Assembly (NCBI RefSeq): GCF_019236175.1 | Contig: NZ_JAFAJM010000015.1 | Coordinates: 124,001 to 188,000, forward strand | DNA length: 64,000 nucleotides | Direction of reading: 5' to 3' | Origin: Chryseobacterium sp. | GTDB lineage: Bacteria; Bacteroidota; Bacteroidia; Flavobacteriales; Weeksellaceae | Shown here: in pieces, positions 8,531 to 17,491 of the stretch | How positions within the stretch are numbered: the first letter of the stretch is position 1 | How the letters are laid out: every line of letters starts with the position of its first letter | The notes under the pieces: model-generated | The model's input: only the letters and a program-made list of their open reading frames with translations | Told to the model about the DNA's origin: nothing | Databases searched by the model: none | Made by a program: the position numbers and the translations under genes

Positions 8531-9736
8531 ATGATGAAGAATGAAGTAAAAAGAAATGCTTCTTATGCTTTAATGATCATTAATGTTTTGGTCGTAATAC
8601 TGATCTCCAGTAACCTTCGGTCCCCTATTGTTGCAGTATCTCCGGTACTTGGAAAAGTAAGAGATGCCTTAAATCTGGATAATTTTCAGGTAAGTCTGCT
8701 GACCTCTATTCCACTCTTTATGTTTGCGGTTTGTTCAGTTTTAGTGAGCCGGTTTTCCGGCAGATTCGGGATCAGCAGGCTTCTGATGTATTCATTGGTC
8801 ATTTTAAGTGTTGGACTATTCCTCCGGATTACAGGATCTCTCTGGTTTTTATTTTTAGGATCCGTACTGATTGGTTTGGGAATATGTATTGGAAATGTGG
8901 TAACACCCGGATATGTAAAAAATAATTTCCCCAAACAGATCGGCCTGATGACCGGGATTTTTGCAGTATCCATGAATCTTACAGCAGCCCTTGCTTCAGG
9001 ATTTAGTGTCAGAATAGGAGAATGGACCGGTTTCGGATGGCGTGGTTCTCTGGGGATCTGGCTGGTAATTGCTGCTTTAGGATTTTTGGTTTTAATCCTG
9101 GAATTTATTTTCAATAAAAAAAATCCTGATCAGCCTAAAACAGCATTAAGCACTTCCGGTTTTAATATGTTTAAGTCTTCCCAGGCGTGGAATATCAGTA
9201 TCTTTATGGGATTACAGTCTTTATTTTATTACTGTCTGGTAGCATGGCTGCCTTCTTTCCTTGCAGATTATAATATGCAGGGTGAGAGCTCGGGATGGGT
9301 ACTTTTTGTCATTCAAATCACTATGATTCCGGTAACTTTTTGCTGCCCGATTATTGCGAGTAAAATGAAAGATCAGCGAATCATGATTGTTTTTATATGT
9401 GCATTGATGTTTACCAGTACCATGATGTTTGCTTTTCTGAAGTCAGAGTGGATCTATGTAAATGCTGTCATTATAGGGATTTCAAACGGATTATCATTCA
9501 GCTTATCTATTCTGTTTTTTTCTACCAGAACAAAGAGCAGTATCAATGCCGTAAAAATCTCCGGAATGGCGCAGTCTGTAGGATATATGATCGCCGCATT
9601 CGGACCTCCGGTATTCGGAAAGCTCCATGACCGGGATATTTCATGGAACAGCTCCTTTTATTTTCTAAGTTTAGCCGTTTTATTAATGCTTTATTTTGGA
9701 ATGAGAGCGGCAAGAAATAAATATGTGGAAGACTAA
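8531..9736 (+). CDS. MFS transporter, CynX/NimT type
   Basis: A 401-residue protein with about 12 membrane segments. The N-terminal pattern (SSNLRSPIVAVSPVLGKVRDAL, then LLTSIPLFMFAVCSVLVSRFSGRFG) is typical of the CynX/NimT branch of the major facilitator superfamily, which includes cyanate and 2-nitroimidazole transporters. The gene starts at an ATG at 8531, with a second ATG directly after. It is divergent from an AraC-type regulator with which it shares a promoter region, so inducible transport of a small organic anion is likely. The exact substrate cannot be assigned. Confidence 0.9.
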   Translation: MMKNEVKRNASYALMIINVLVVILISSNLRSPIVAVSPVLGKVRDALNLDNFQVSLLTSIPLFMFAVCSVLVSRFSGRFGISRLLMYSLVILSVGLFLRITGSLWFLFLGSVLIGLGICIGNVVTPGYVKNNFPKQIGLMTGIFAVSMNLTAALASGFSVRIGEWTGFGWRGSLGIWLVIAALGFLVLILEFIFNKKNPDQPKTALSTSGFNMFKSSQAWNISIFMGLQSLFYYCLVAWLPSFLADYNMQGESSGWVLFVIQITMIPVTFCCPIIASKMKDQRIMIVFICALMFTSTMMFAFLKSEWIYVNAVIIGISNGLSFSLSILFFSTRTKSSINAVKISGMAQSVGYMIAAFGPPVFGKLHDRDISWNSSFYFLSLAVLLMLYFGMRAARNKYVED

Positions 9737-9753
9737 TCCGGTTTTAATACAAC

Positions 9754-9790
9754 AATCCCCTGCAGATGTTCAAATCTGCAGGGGATTATA
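9754..9790. terminator. Strong hairpin terminator between convergent genes
   Basis: A perfect 14-bp stem (9754-9767 with 9774-9787, starting AATCCCCTGCAGAT) closes a 6-base loop. It is followed by an AT-rich tail on the plus strand. It sits between the MFS stop (9736) and the convergent metallo-hydrolase stop (9793), so it probably serves both. Confidence 0.75.
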
Positions 9791-9792
9791 TT

Positions 9793-10563
9793 TTAACTGA
9801 ATCTTAATTCCACCTCTTCCCCGTCATTCAGAATAAAACACTGACTGTCCAGTTTATTTTCTATGATTCTTTCTCTGATCAGCATTCTGTTTTCCGTACA
9901 ATGGCTCACTGCTTCCAGATGAGTCACCCATACTTTTGCCTGTGGAGCATATTCACAGACTTTTATAATATCTTCACTGGTCATAATAATAGGATCTCCT
10001 ACGGAAAAAGTGGCTGCTCCGCCTGCTACAATGATATGTTGTGGCTGATGCTTATCAATCTCATCAGCTATTTCCTCATACCAGATGCTGTCTCCTGCAA
10101 TATATACGGACTGTTCCTGTGTTTTAAACAGAAAACCATTCACCTTTCCCATTTTTTCTCCAATCTCTCCCGTTCCATGCCGGCCTTTTGTTGTGAAAAT
10201 ATCAATATTTTCCCATTGAATGTGCTCATTAACAGAAAAAACATTTTGAAAGCCGTATTGAGCAATCTGGTCGGCAATTTCGCCGGAACAGAGAACAGGT
10301 GTATTTTTGTTAATAAGCTCAATTGCTTTAGCATCCCAATGATCCGGATGTAAATGAGTAACCGCTATTATATCTGTATTTTTTAGTTTCTCAGCAAGGT
10401 CTTCATAACTGAAAGGAAGATCTACCAATGGATTTAATAAGTCATTATCTGTCATAGGGAATGAACCTAAAGATCCTTTATCTCCCAGCATCGGATCCAC
10501 TAAAATGGTAATTTTCCCAATTTTCAACAGCAATGTTGCATTGCGCCATAGTTGTAATTTCAT
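9793..10563 (-). CDS. MBL-fold metal-dependent hydrolase (UPF0173/lactonase-like)
   Basis: About 256 residues from the ATG at 10563 (MKLQLWRNATLLLKIG); the frame opens at 10584, but the promoter lies too close for that start. The metal-binding motif HLHPDH is at about 71-76, after a conserved LVDPML segment, and later His and Asp ligands occur (GRHG, YIAGDSIW). The fold belongs to the single-domain group that includes UlaG-like lactonases and UPF0173 hydrolases. It is divergent from an HxlR regulator 86 bases away, a common arrangement for a regulated detoxification enzyme. The substrate is unknown. Confidence 0.85.
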   Translation of the reverse strand: MKLQLWRNATLLLKIGKITILVDPMLGDKGSLGSFPMTDNDLLNPLVDLPFSYEDLAEKLKNTDIIAVTHLHPDHWDAKAIELINKNTPVLCSGEIADQIAQYGFQNVFSVNEHIQWENIDIFTTKGRHGTGEIGEKMGKVNGFLFKTQEQSVYIAGDSIWYEEIADEIDKHQPQHIIVAGGAATFSVGDPIIMTSEDIIKVCEYAPQAKVWVTHLEAVSHCTENRMLIRERIIENKLDSQCFILNDGEEVELRFS

Positions 10564-10581
10564 TTGTTTAATTTTGTAAAA

Positions 10582-10611
10582 CAAAGCTATTGGTTAACCG
10601 GAGAAGAGCAA
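10582..10611 (-). promoter_or_regulatory. Promoter of the metallo-hydrolase gene
   Basis: On the minus strand TTG (10611-10609), a 19-base spacer and TAGCTTTG (10589-10582) match the Bacteroidetes promoter. The predicted start near 10576 gives a leader of about 13 bases before the ATG at 10563. Confidence 0.6.
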
Positions 10612-10649
10612 TCGAAGGTTACCAGAAGGTTACCCATATTCTAAGAATT

Positions 10650-10970
10650 ATGATGAATTTTGAAGAGTTTAAAAATTGCGGATTAAGAAGAAGTCTGGAT
10701 ATTCTTTCAGGTAAATGGAAACCATTGATCCTCCATAACCTTTTCGAAGAAGATTGCGTACGTTTTGTAGAATTCTGGCGAAAAATGCCGAGAGTTTCCA
10801 AAAAGGTGCTTACAGAACAATTAAAACAACTGGAGGAAGATCATATCATTCAACGAATTGAAGTCTATAACTTCCCTCCGGAAGTTTATTATAAGCTGAC
10901 TGAGAGAGGGAAAAAGCTGGGCCCTATCCTCTCTGAACTTCATTTGTGGGGAAATGAACTGAGCTCGTAG
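10650..10970 (+). CDS. HxlR-family transcriptional regulator
   Basis: A winged-helix protein of 106 residues from the ATG at 10650 (MMNFEEFKNCGLRRSLDILS). A longer reading from a TTG at 10590 is possible but would overlap the divergent promoter. The HxlR signature is clear: LSGKWKPLILHNL, then FVEFWRKMPRVSKKVLTEQLKQLEED, ending YKLTERGKKLGPIL. Cys near residue 11 sits where redox- or aldehyde-sensing HxlR proteins carry theirs. It is divergent from the metallo-hydrolase gene, its probable target. Confidence 0.9.
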   Translation: MMNFEEFKNCGLRRSLDILSGKWKPLILHNLFEEDCVRFVEFWRKMPRVSKKVLTEQLKQLEEDHIIQRIEVYNFPPEVYYKLTERGKKLGPILSELHLWGNELSS

Positions 10971-10994
10971 TGTGTTTTTTAGGCCTTTATTTTT

Positions 10995-11015
10995 ACTGCG
11001 GTAACAGTTTTTTTT
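10995..11015 (+). terminator. Weak terminator after the HxlR gene
   Basis: A short ACTG...CAGT stem is followed directly by a run of eight T. The stem is only 4 bp, so this is tentative. Confidence 0.3.
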
Positions 11016-11022
11016 AATATCA

Positions 11023-12321
11023 TCAGATGTTCTTATCGTTGAACTGATCCAGTACTTCCAGAATATTCCGGTATACAAAATCCAATTCTTCAGAAGTAAT
11101 ACAATATGGAGGAACCAGATAGATCACATTGCCTAAAGGTCTCATGATAATTCCTCGTTGTAGAAACTCGTTATAGAGTATTTTTCCTATTTCGTTAAAA
11201 TAAGATGTCCCGTTTCCGGTTTTAAAGTCAAAAGCTAAAATCGTTCCTATACTTCGAGCATTTTCTACCTGAGAATGGGAAGCCAGATTGTTTACAAATT
11301 CTGAATGCCGTTGGGTGATATATTGAATATTCATTTGGGTTTCTTCGGTAAGCAATAATTCCATACTGGCTAATGCCGCAGCACAGGCCAACGGATTGGC
11401 GGTAAAGGAGTGACCGTGGAATAACGTTTTATGGCGGTCATCAGATAAAAAAGCATTATAAATACTGTTTGTACAGGTGGTAATTCCCATAGGCATTGTA
11501 CCACCGGTTAATCCTTTGGAAAAACACATGATATCCGGTTTTTCCGTAAGGTAATCTGCCGCAAATAATTTTCCTGTTCTCCCGAATCCTGTAAAAACTT
11601 CGTCCTGAATCATCAGTACTCCTTCTTTTCTGCAAACTGCCATCAGACTGTTCAGATGTTCGGCATCATACATCAGCATTCCTGCTGCTCCCTGAACCAA
11701 AGGTTCATAAATAAAACAAGCTACTTCATCCGCCAGTTCTTTAATCTGTAAGCGCAGATACTCCAGATTTCCGGCATTGGGAGTATCAATGAAGACAACT
11801 TCAAACAGCATACTTTCAAAAGGTTTGGTCCAGAAGCTTTTTTCACTGACAGACATCGCTCCGAAGGTATCTCCGTGATATGCATTTTTAAAAGCTAAGA
11901 TTTTGGTCTTCTTTTTCCCGTGGTTATGAGCATACTGAATACACATTTTCAAGGCAACTTCCACTGCTGTGGAGCCATTGTCGGAATAAAAAGCTTTTTT
12001 TTGAGCGGATGGTAAAAGCTGTAGTAAATTTTCAGAAAGCTGTGTTGCGGGCTCATGGGTAAACCCTGCAAAAATAACCTGTTCCAGTGTATTTAATTGT
12101 TCAAAAACACGTTGTGCAATATGAGGATGGGAATGTCCATGCAGCGTAACCCACCATGAAGAAACCACATCCATATATTGTTTGCCTTGTTCATCATACA
12201 GATAAATACCTTTTCCTCTGACCACAGGAATGATATCATCTGCTGTCTTCATTTGAGTGTACGGATGCCAGTTTACAGCTTTATCTCTTTGCCGGAGCCC
12301 GCTTGATGTTATGGTGTTCAT
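11023..12321 (-). CDS. bioA: Adenosylmethionine-8-amino-7-oxononanoate aminotransferase
   Basis: Class III PLP aminotransferase of 432 residues that converts KAPA to DAPA in biotin synthesis, using S-adenosylmethionine as amino donor. Seen: NWHPYTQM near the N-terminus (the Trp and Tyr of the BioA substrate pocket), SSWWVTLHGHSHP, Asp240 in QDEVFTGFGRTG and the PLP lysine Lys269 in CFSKGLTGG. Length is normal for BioA. It follows bioB on the same strand after a 108-base gap, in which I see no clear promoter or terminator. Together with bioB, bioD and bioF it completes the pathway from pimeloyl thioester to biotin. Confidence 0.96.
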   Translation of the reverse strand: MNTITSSGLRQRDKAVNWHPYTQMKTADDIIPVVRGKGIYLYDEQGKQYMDVVSSWWVTLHGHSHPHIAQRVFEQLNTLEQVIFAGFTHEPATQLSENLLQLLPSAQKKAFYSDNGSTAVEVALKMCIQYAHNHGKKKTKILAFKNAYHGDTFGAMSVSEKSFWTKPFESMLFEVVFIDTPNAGNLEYLRLQIKELADEVACFIYEPLVQGAAGMLMYDAEHLNSLMAVCRKEGVLMIQDEVFTGFGRTGKLFAADYLTEKPDIMCFSKGLTGGTMPMGITTCTNSIYNAFLSDDRHKTLFHGHSFTANPLACAAALASMELLLTEETQMNIQYITQRHSEFVNNLASHSQVENARSIGTILAFDFKTGNGTSYFNEIGKILYNEFLQRGIIMRPLGNVIYLVPPYCITSEELDFVYRNILEVLDQFNDKNI

Positions 12322-12429
12322 ATATTGGGATATAATGTATTAATGACTAATAGATCAGACAATACTATTGAAATGAACTTCAAAATACTCATGATTAAAA
12401 TCCAGAAACTCATCGTTTATCATTATTAA

Positions 12430-13413
12430 TTAGCAACAGGTTTCTTTTTTCATCATAGGCTTAAGCCCAAGGTTCTCCAGCATTTGCATATCTTCAGATA
12501 CACCGGGGTTCGGAGTCACTAATAACGTTTCTCTTTCTCCTGTAAAAATGGAGTTGGCTCCTGCCATGAAGCACCATGCCTGCTCTGTCTCTGACATTTC
12601 AATACGGCCGGCACTTAATCTCACCATGGATGAAGGCATAACGATTCTCGCAGTAGCGATCATTCTGACCATTTCCCATGTATCCACTTTTTCATTATTT
12701 TCCAGCGGTGTTCCTTCTACTCTTGCCAATGCATTGATAGGAACTGATTCAGGATGCTTAGGCATGGTTGCCAGTGTTAAAAGCATGGAGATTCTGTCTC
12801 TGTGGGTTTCTCCTAAACCTATAATCCCTCCAGAACATACAGTGATGCCTGCTTTTCGGACATTATTAATTGTATTAATTCTATTGTCAAATGTTCTTGT
12901 AGAAATAATCTCTTCATAATACTGTTCAGAAGTATCAAGATTATGATTGTAAGCATATAGTCCGGCTTCCTGGAGTCTGATTGCCTGTTCTTCGGTAAGC
13001 ATTCCCAATGTACAGCATACTTCAAGCCCAAGATCATTCACTCCTTTTACCATATCAATGACTCTGTCAAAGTCACGGTTATTGCGTACTTCACGCCATG
13101 CCGCAGCCATACAGAAACGGGACGAGCCGTTATCTTTAGCTTTTTGTGCATGTGCAATTACTGTTTCAGTAGGCAATAAAGCCTGTACTTTTATATTGGT
13201 ATGGTATCGTGCTGCCTGTCCGCAATAGGAACAGTCTTCGGGGCAACCTCCGGTTTTGATTGACAATAGTGTGGAGATCTGTACTTCGGAAGGATCATGC
13301 CATTCCCGGTGTATAGTGGCTGCCTTATAAATCAGTTCCATAAGCGGTAAATGATAAATATCTTCAATCTCTTCTTTGGTCCAGTTATTTCTGATTTCTG
13401 TTTTCTTATCCAT
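12430..13413 (-). CDS. bioB: Biotin synthase
   Basis: Radical-SAM enzyme that inserts sulfur into dethiobiotin. The CxxxCxxC cluster motif is [12 protein letters not shown] (Cys59, Cys63 and Cys66 counted from the upstream start). Further [2Fe-2S] ligands are visible in [19 protein letters not shown] and [11 protein letters not shown], with the conserved Arg in VRLSAGR. I chose the ATG at 13413 ([11 protein letters not shown]); an ATG two codons upstream at 13419 would overlap the bioD stop. The protein ends in KKETCC, a common tail for flavobacterial BioB. It lies directly downstream of bioD. Confidence 0.97.
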   Translation of the reverse strand: MDKKTEIRNNWTKEEIEDIYHLPLMELIYKAATIHREWHDPSEVQISTLLSIKTGGCPEDCSYCGQAARYHTNIKVQALLPTETVIAHAQKAKDNGSSRFCMAAAWREVRNNRDFDRVIDMVKGVNDLGLEVCCTLGMLTEEQAIRLQEAGLYAYNHNLDTSEQYYEEIISTRTFDNRINTINNVRKAGITVCSGGIIGLGETHRDRISMLLTLATMPKHPESVPINALARVEGTPLENNEKVDTWEMVRMIATARIVMPSSMVRLSAGRIEMSETEQAWCFMAGANSIFTGERETLLVTPNPGVSEDMQMLENLGLKPMMKKETCC

Positions 13414-13415
13414 TA

Positions 13416-14027
13416 TCATAATTTTGTTATCGTTAATTGTTTTGCCGTAGTTTTTATTTGTTCCTTATCGGTTATGCTGATTTCGGGGATTCTGATAATT
13501 CTTGTATCTTTTGTCACAAAGCTGCAGATAACCCTTTCTGTATCTTCAGGAAATTCTCCGTTAAGAATCAGATATTCCAGTTTTATGTTTCTTTGTTGTA
13601 ATACCATCATTGAAAGTAGACTGTGATTAATACAGCCTAAATAATTCCTCACCACTAGAGCTGCGGGTAAATTCAGGGTGTCTATCAGATCAATCATAAA
13701 TCTGTTATCTGATAACGGAACCATGAGTCCTCCGGCTCCTTCAACAATCAATGGCTGATCAGTTTCCGGCAACTGAAAATGATCAAGGCGGATCTGTACA
13801 TTTTCTGCACGGGCCGACTGATGTGGTGAGGCAGCCAGCTTAAGACGATAGGTCTCCGGATAGCAGGTGGTATGATCTGTCCATGCTTCAATTTTATGAC
13901 TGTCGGTAAAGTGAAGATCTCCGGATTGTACAGGTTTCCAGTAGTCCGCTTTAAAATATTGAACCAAAATGGCGGAGCAGACTGTTTTTCCTATTTCGGT
14001 TCCGATGCCGGTGATGAATAATTTCAT
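13416..14027 (-). CDS. bioD: Dethiobiotin synthetase
   Basis: ATP-dependent carboxylase of 203 residues that closes the ureido ring of dethiobiotin. The P-loop GTEIGKT is at residues 8-14, followed by YWKPVQSGD, which holds the catalytic lysine, and [11 protein letters not shown], all diagnostic. It lies between bioF (42-base gap) and bioB on the same strand. The C-terminal third is shorter and less conserved than in the E. coli enzyme, as is common in Bacteroidetes. Confidence 0.95.
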   Translation of the reverse strand: MKLFITGIGTEIGKTVCSAILVQYFKADYWKPVQSGDLHFTDSHKIEAWTDHTTCYPETYRLKLAASPHQSARAENVQIRLDHFQLPETDQPLIVEGAGGLMVPLSDNRFMIDLIDTLNLPAALVVRNYLGCINHSLLSMMVLQQRNIKLEYLILNGEFPEDTERVICSFVTKDTRIIRIPEISITDKEQIKTTAKQLTITKL

Positions 14028-14069
14028 GTAGAGTTAGGGTTTTGTGATTCGGGATGTTATTTATTATGT

Positions 14070-15215
14070 TTAAAGGTTTATTTCTTTTCTATCGTGTTCT
14101 TTGAGCGTACCGGATTTCTTAATAACTTCTGCAAGCCTTAGAATTTCTTCCTCTGTATTATAGCTGTGAAGGCATATTCTGAGCCTTTCGCTTCCTTCTT
14201 TTACGGTTGGGCTGTAAACTGCATACGTTAAAAAGCCTTCTTCCGACAATGTATTTTGTATTGCCTTCAGTCTTTGATTATCCGGAATGATGATGGCCTG
14301 AACAGGGCTGTCTTCGAAGGATGGAGATTGTAATCCCTGATCTCTGAAAACGGCAATATTCCTTTTAAGAATTTCTGCAAGCTCGGAGTTCCGTTCGAGA
14401 AATTCATACCCGGTTCTGATACCCATCCATTGAAAATCCTGTGCTGAAGTAGTATAAATAAAGGGCGAGGCAAAGTTGACCAAATATGACTTTATGGTAT
14501 TGTTACATAATACTGCTGCTCCATGAGCTCCCAATGCTTTACCATAAGTTATTATCACTACAGAGACATTTTGCTGCAACCGGTACTGATCTATCAGTCC
14601 GTACCCTAAAACACCGAAGGCATGAGCTTCATCTACAATAAGATCAGCATTGTATTTTTTTACAAGTTCAGCAATTTCCAAAATGGGGGCAAAGTCCCCT
14701 TCCATAGAATAAAGACTTTCTATAGCTACATAGCAATGTCCGGTCTGTCTTTTTAATATTCTTTCCAGATCATGAACATCATTATGCCTGAATTTCAGTT
14801 TCTTTGCATTTGACATTCGGCACCCGTCATGTACAGAACGGTGGATCTGTTCATCTACGATAACCGTATCATGGCGGCCTGCAAGTGTTGAAAAGATCGC
14901 CAGATTGGCACAGTAACCGGATGGGAAAAGCAATACTGCAGGAAACCGATGCTTTTCAGCAATGTAATTTTCTGTATCAGTCACCATATGACTATTTCCA
15001 CTGATAAGTCTTGAGCCTGTACTTCCTGAAAGCAATTGCGGAGTATCTATAATCTTCTGCAGCAACATATTCTGCAATTCGTAGCTTCTTGCAAACCCCA
15101 GATAATCATTGGAATAAAAATCAACACCTTCAGGCTGACGTTTTAAACTCCTTATGACTCCCTGTTCATTCCTTTTGTCAAGTGATTTCTGAAAATGATG
15201 ATTGTTATGAAGCAT
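14070..15215 (-). CDS. bioF: 8-amino-7-oxononanoate synthase (KAPA synthase)
   Basis: PLP-dependent alpha-oxoamine synthase of 381 residues that joins a pimeloyl thioester and alanine. Seen: YSNDYLGFA, GSTGSRLISGNS, the cofactor Asp/His in VDEAHAFG (195-200) and the PLP lysine Lys226 in TYGKALGAHGA. The gene overlaps the upstream diiron-protein gene by 11 bases, which implies translational coupling. I considered 2-amino-3-ketobutyrate ligase or serine palmitoyltransferase, but the biotin neighbours settle it. Confidence 0.95.
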   Translation of the reverse strand: MLHNNHHFQKSLDKRNEQGVIRSLKRQPEGVDFYSNDYLGFARSYELQNMLLQKIIDTPQLLSGSTGSRLISGNSHMVTDTENYIAEKHRFPAVLLFPSGYCANLAIFSTLAGRHDTVIVDEQIHRSVHDGCRMSNAKKLKFRHNDVHDLERILKRQTGHCYVAIESLYSMEGDFAPILEIAELVKKYNADLIVDEAHAFGVLGYGLIDQYRLQQNVSVVIITYGKALGAHGAAVLCNNTIKSYLVNFASPFIYTTSAQDFQWMGIRTGYEFLERNSELAEILKRNIAVFRDQGLQSPSFEDSPVQAIIIPDNQRLKAIQNTLSEEGFLTYAVYSPTVKEGSERLRICLHSYNTEEEILRLAEVIKKSGTLKEHDRKEINL

Positions 15216-15831
15216 AATCAGGTTCTGTGATTTCTACTCTGATCGCATTAATCCAGTTTTCATGTAATTCTCTCTCAATCATCAGGATATAATCTGCATG
15301 CTGTTTCCAGTCGGATGAAAATTCATTTAATTGGTTAATCATTTCCTCCAGATGTCCTTCTTCTTCAAGGATAATTGATTTTACCATTATTTTTGAAGAT
15401 TCTTCGGTAAGGATATCCTGATATACGGGGTAAAGCTCATCAGCCCGAACTTCAATGGCGTAGGTTACAAAAAGATAGGCGGCGTATTTCAAATCTTCTC
15501 TGTTCAAGGTAAATACTGTCTGAAGATATTTACAGGCCCTGATATCCAATGAATGAAGATACTGACGCGTCGCTACAGGAGCAAGAAGTTCTGTATTTTC
15601 GTACGTCTTGCAAAAATCAGGGTTTATCTTTCCGATTTGTTTTTTAAGATAATAAGCATGACGATGTTCTTCAGCAGCGTGTTTTAACTGAATCTGAGTC
15701 ACCAGAACCGGATGTTCACATTTAGAGATTTTCCTTGCGCCTGCATTTTCCATAAAAGAAAGGGTATTAAGCCATTTGGCATGGGTACTTCCCTTCTGCA
15801 CAATTCTTTTTAAAAGCTGCTGAAATTCCAT
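15205..15831 (-). CDS. Ferritin-like diiron protein heading the biotin operon
   Basis: A 208-residue all-helical protein. It carries a diiron-type ligand set: Glu28, Glu55xxHis58, Glu127 and Glu157xxHis160, in the order E, ExxH, E, ExxH seen in ferritin-like oxidases. It has no signal peptide or membrane segment. It is the first gene of the bioF-bioD-bioB run and overlaps bioF by 11 bases. No bioC, bioH, bioW or bioI is visible here, so a role in making the pimeloyl moiety is a reasonable inference. A storage or scaffold role cannot be ruled out. I do not know an established name for this family. Confidence 0.8.
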   Translation of the reverse strand: MEFQQLLKRIVQKGSTHAKWLNTLSFMENAGARKISKCEHPVLVTQIQLKHAAEEHRHAYYLKKQIGKINPDFCKTYENTELLAPVATRQYLHSLDIRACKYLQTVFTLNREDLKYAAYLFVTYAIEVRADELYPVYQDILTEESSKIMVKSIILEEEGHLEEMINQLNEFSSDWKQHADYILMIERELHENWINAIRVEITEPDYAS

Positions 15832-15840
15832 AGATTTTTA

Positions 15841-15857
15841 TTTTGATGTCAAAAGTA
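15841..15857. promoter_or_regulatory. Biotin-operon promoter with overlapping inverted repeat
   Basis: Minus-strand TACTTTTG (15857-15850) is a -7 box for the diiron-bioFDB operon; a TTTG at -33 is absent. The inverted repeat TTTTGATGTCAAAA (15841-15854) overlaps it. A half-site TTTTGATAT recurs at 15888-15896 just before the divergent regulator start, and ACTGTGCCAGT lies at 15878-15888. These are candidate sites for the MocR protein. Confidence 0.45.
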
Positions 15858-15897
15858 GTATATTGCCGGATGGTCATACTGTGCCAGTTTTGATATT

Positions 15898-17388
15898 ATG
15901 GATAGTCCGGTTAGAATTCCTTATGAAAGTTTTATTAAAATAGATAGACAATCAGAAACTTCTATTTATTTACAAATTGCCAATCAACTGATCAATGCGA
16001 TTCAACGGGGGTATTTACCGTTTGGAACGAAACTTCCCGGAACGAGAACATTCAGTGAAATGCTGGAAATCCACCGGAATACAGCGGTAGCCGTGTATGA
16101 TGAATTGTCTGCTCAGGGCTGGACGGAGAGTTTCCCGAATAAAGGAACTTTCATCATTGGGAAAGATCAGGAAAAACCTGTGAAAATGAATGATTTTAAA
16201 CAAAATAATCTTCAAAACTATCCTACAACAACCGGTTTTTCTTTTAAGACATCTAATATTTTAGATAACCCTTTTGAACGCTCGGATTGTGAGTATGTAT
16301 TTAATGATGGGGTTCCGGATATCAGACTGACTCAGATAGGCCAGCATTCAAGATTTTACAGTTCTATTTTAAAACGTAAATCGAATCAGAAAATATCAGG
16401 ACATTATAACCATGACGGAAGTGAGTTTTTTAAAGAACATTTATCCCGTTATCTCAATTTATCCCGTGGATTGCCAATTTCCAAAAATAATCTTCTGATT
16501 ACGAGAAGTACGGAAATGAGTATTTATATTGTTTCCGAGATTCTCCTTTCTCCGGGAGATGTGGTTTTAGTAGGAGCTTTAAGCTATTTTTCAGTCAATA
16601 TGATCTTTATGAAAGCCGGAGTCCATATGGTTTCTATTCCCATTGATGATGACGGAATTATTGTTGAAAGCGTGAGAGAAGCCTGCAAAAAACAAAAAAT
16701 CAGAATGCTTTATCTCACTCCGCATCACCACTATCCTACTACAGTGGCATTAAGTGCACAACGACGACTGGAATTGCTGGAACTGGCTAATGAGTACGGA
16801 TTTATTATTCTTGAAGATGATTACGATTATGAATTCCATTATGACAAAAGCCCTATTCTTCCTTTAGCGAGTGCTGATACAAACGGAATGGTTATTTATA
16901 TAGGATCTTTCGGAAAATCATTAGCACCGGGTTTCAGGACAGGATTTATTGTTGCCCCGGAAAATCTGATGACTGAAATGAGAAAATACCTTGGAATAAT
17001 AGACCGGCAAGGAGATATTCTAATGGAAAGAGCATTGGGAGAAATGATTGAGGAAGGAGAAATTAACCGTTATCTGAAAAAATCTTTAAAAATTTATCAG
17101 GAAAGACGGGATTATCTTGCTGCTTTGCTGGAAGATAATCTTGGTAACCTTATCTCCTTTCAGAAACCGTCAGGAGGACTGGCTATCTGGCTGGAATGGA
17201 ATATTAAGATTAATCTTATGCAGCTCAGTCGTAACAGTGCTCAGGATAATCTCTTTATTCCTAAAACATTATTGTATCAAAATAAAAATATTACCGCTAT
17301 GCGGTTAGGCTTTGGGGACCTTAACTCTGAAGAAATGGATAAAAGTATTGAAGTTTTCTCCAGCCATGTTAAAAAATTGATTGAGTGA
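15898..17388 (+). CDS. MocR/PdxR-type regulator (GntR HTH fused to aminotransferase fold)
   Basis: A 496-residue fusion. Residues about 15-85 are a GntR winged helix (IYLQIANQLINAIQRGYLPF, then LPGTRTFSEMLEIHRNTAVA). Residues about 130-490 form a class I aminotransferase fold with Asp307/Asp308-Tyr309 and the PLP lysine Lys340 in GSFGKSLAPGFR. Such proteins sense PLP or amino acid adducts. The gene is divergent from the biotin operon with only 66 bases between the start codons, so control of that operon is a natural inference. No vitamin B6 or GABA genes are adjacent. Confidence 0.9.
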   Translation: MDSPVRIPYESFIKIDRQSETSIYLQIANQLINAIQRGYLPFGTKLPGTRTFSEMLEIHRNTAVAVYDELSAQGWTESFPNKGTFIIGKDQEKPVKMNDFKQNNLQNYPTTTGFSFKTSNILDNPFERSDCEYVFNDGVPDIRLTQIGQHSRFYSSILKRKSNQKISGHYNHDGSEFFKEHLSRYLNLSRGLPISKNNLLITRSTEMSIYIVSEILLSPGDVVLVGALSYFSVNMIFMKAGVHMVSIPIDDDGIIVESVREACKKQKIRMLYLTPHHHYPTTVALSAQRRLELLELANEYGFIILEDDYDYEFHYDKSPILPLASADTNGMVIYIGSFGKSLAPGFRTGFIVAPENLMTEMRKYLGIIDRQGDILMERALGEMIEEGEINRYLKKSLKIYQERRDYLAALLEDNLGNLISFQKPSGGLAIWLEWNIKINLMQLSRNSAQDNLFIPKTLLYQNKNITAMRLGFGDLNSEEMDKSIEVFSSHVKKLIE

Positions 17389-17469
17389 TCTTTAAACTTT
17401 AAATTCACGAATCCTTACGTGATAAAATCCCTGAGTCTTTGCGTTTACCAACATCTTTAGCAATAAAAA

Positions 17470-17490
17470 TGCCTCATTACAGAGGCTTTT
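17470..17490. terminator. Bidirectional terminator between convergent genes
   Basis: GCCTC (17471-17475) pairs with GAGGC (17482-17486) around ATTACA, flanked by AAAAT on the left and TTTTATT on the right, so a U-rich tail follows on both strands. It separates the MocR gene and the PepSY gene. Confidence 0.65.
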
Positions 17491-17491
17491 A

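Noticed and set aside
10590..10649. TTG-initiated extension of the HxlR protein
   Set aside because: It lies over the divergent promoter and lacks HxlR similarity; the ATG at 10650 fits the family.
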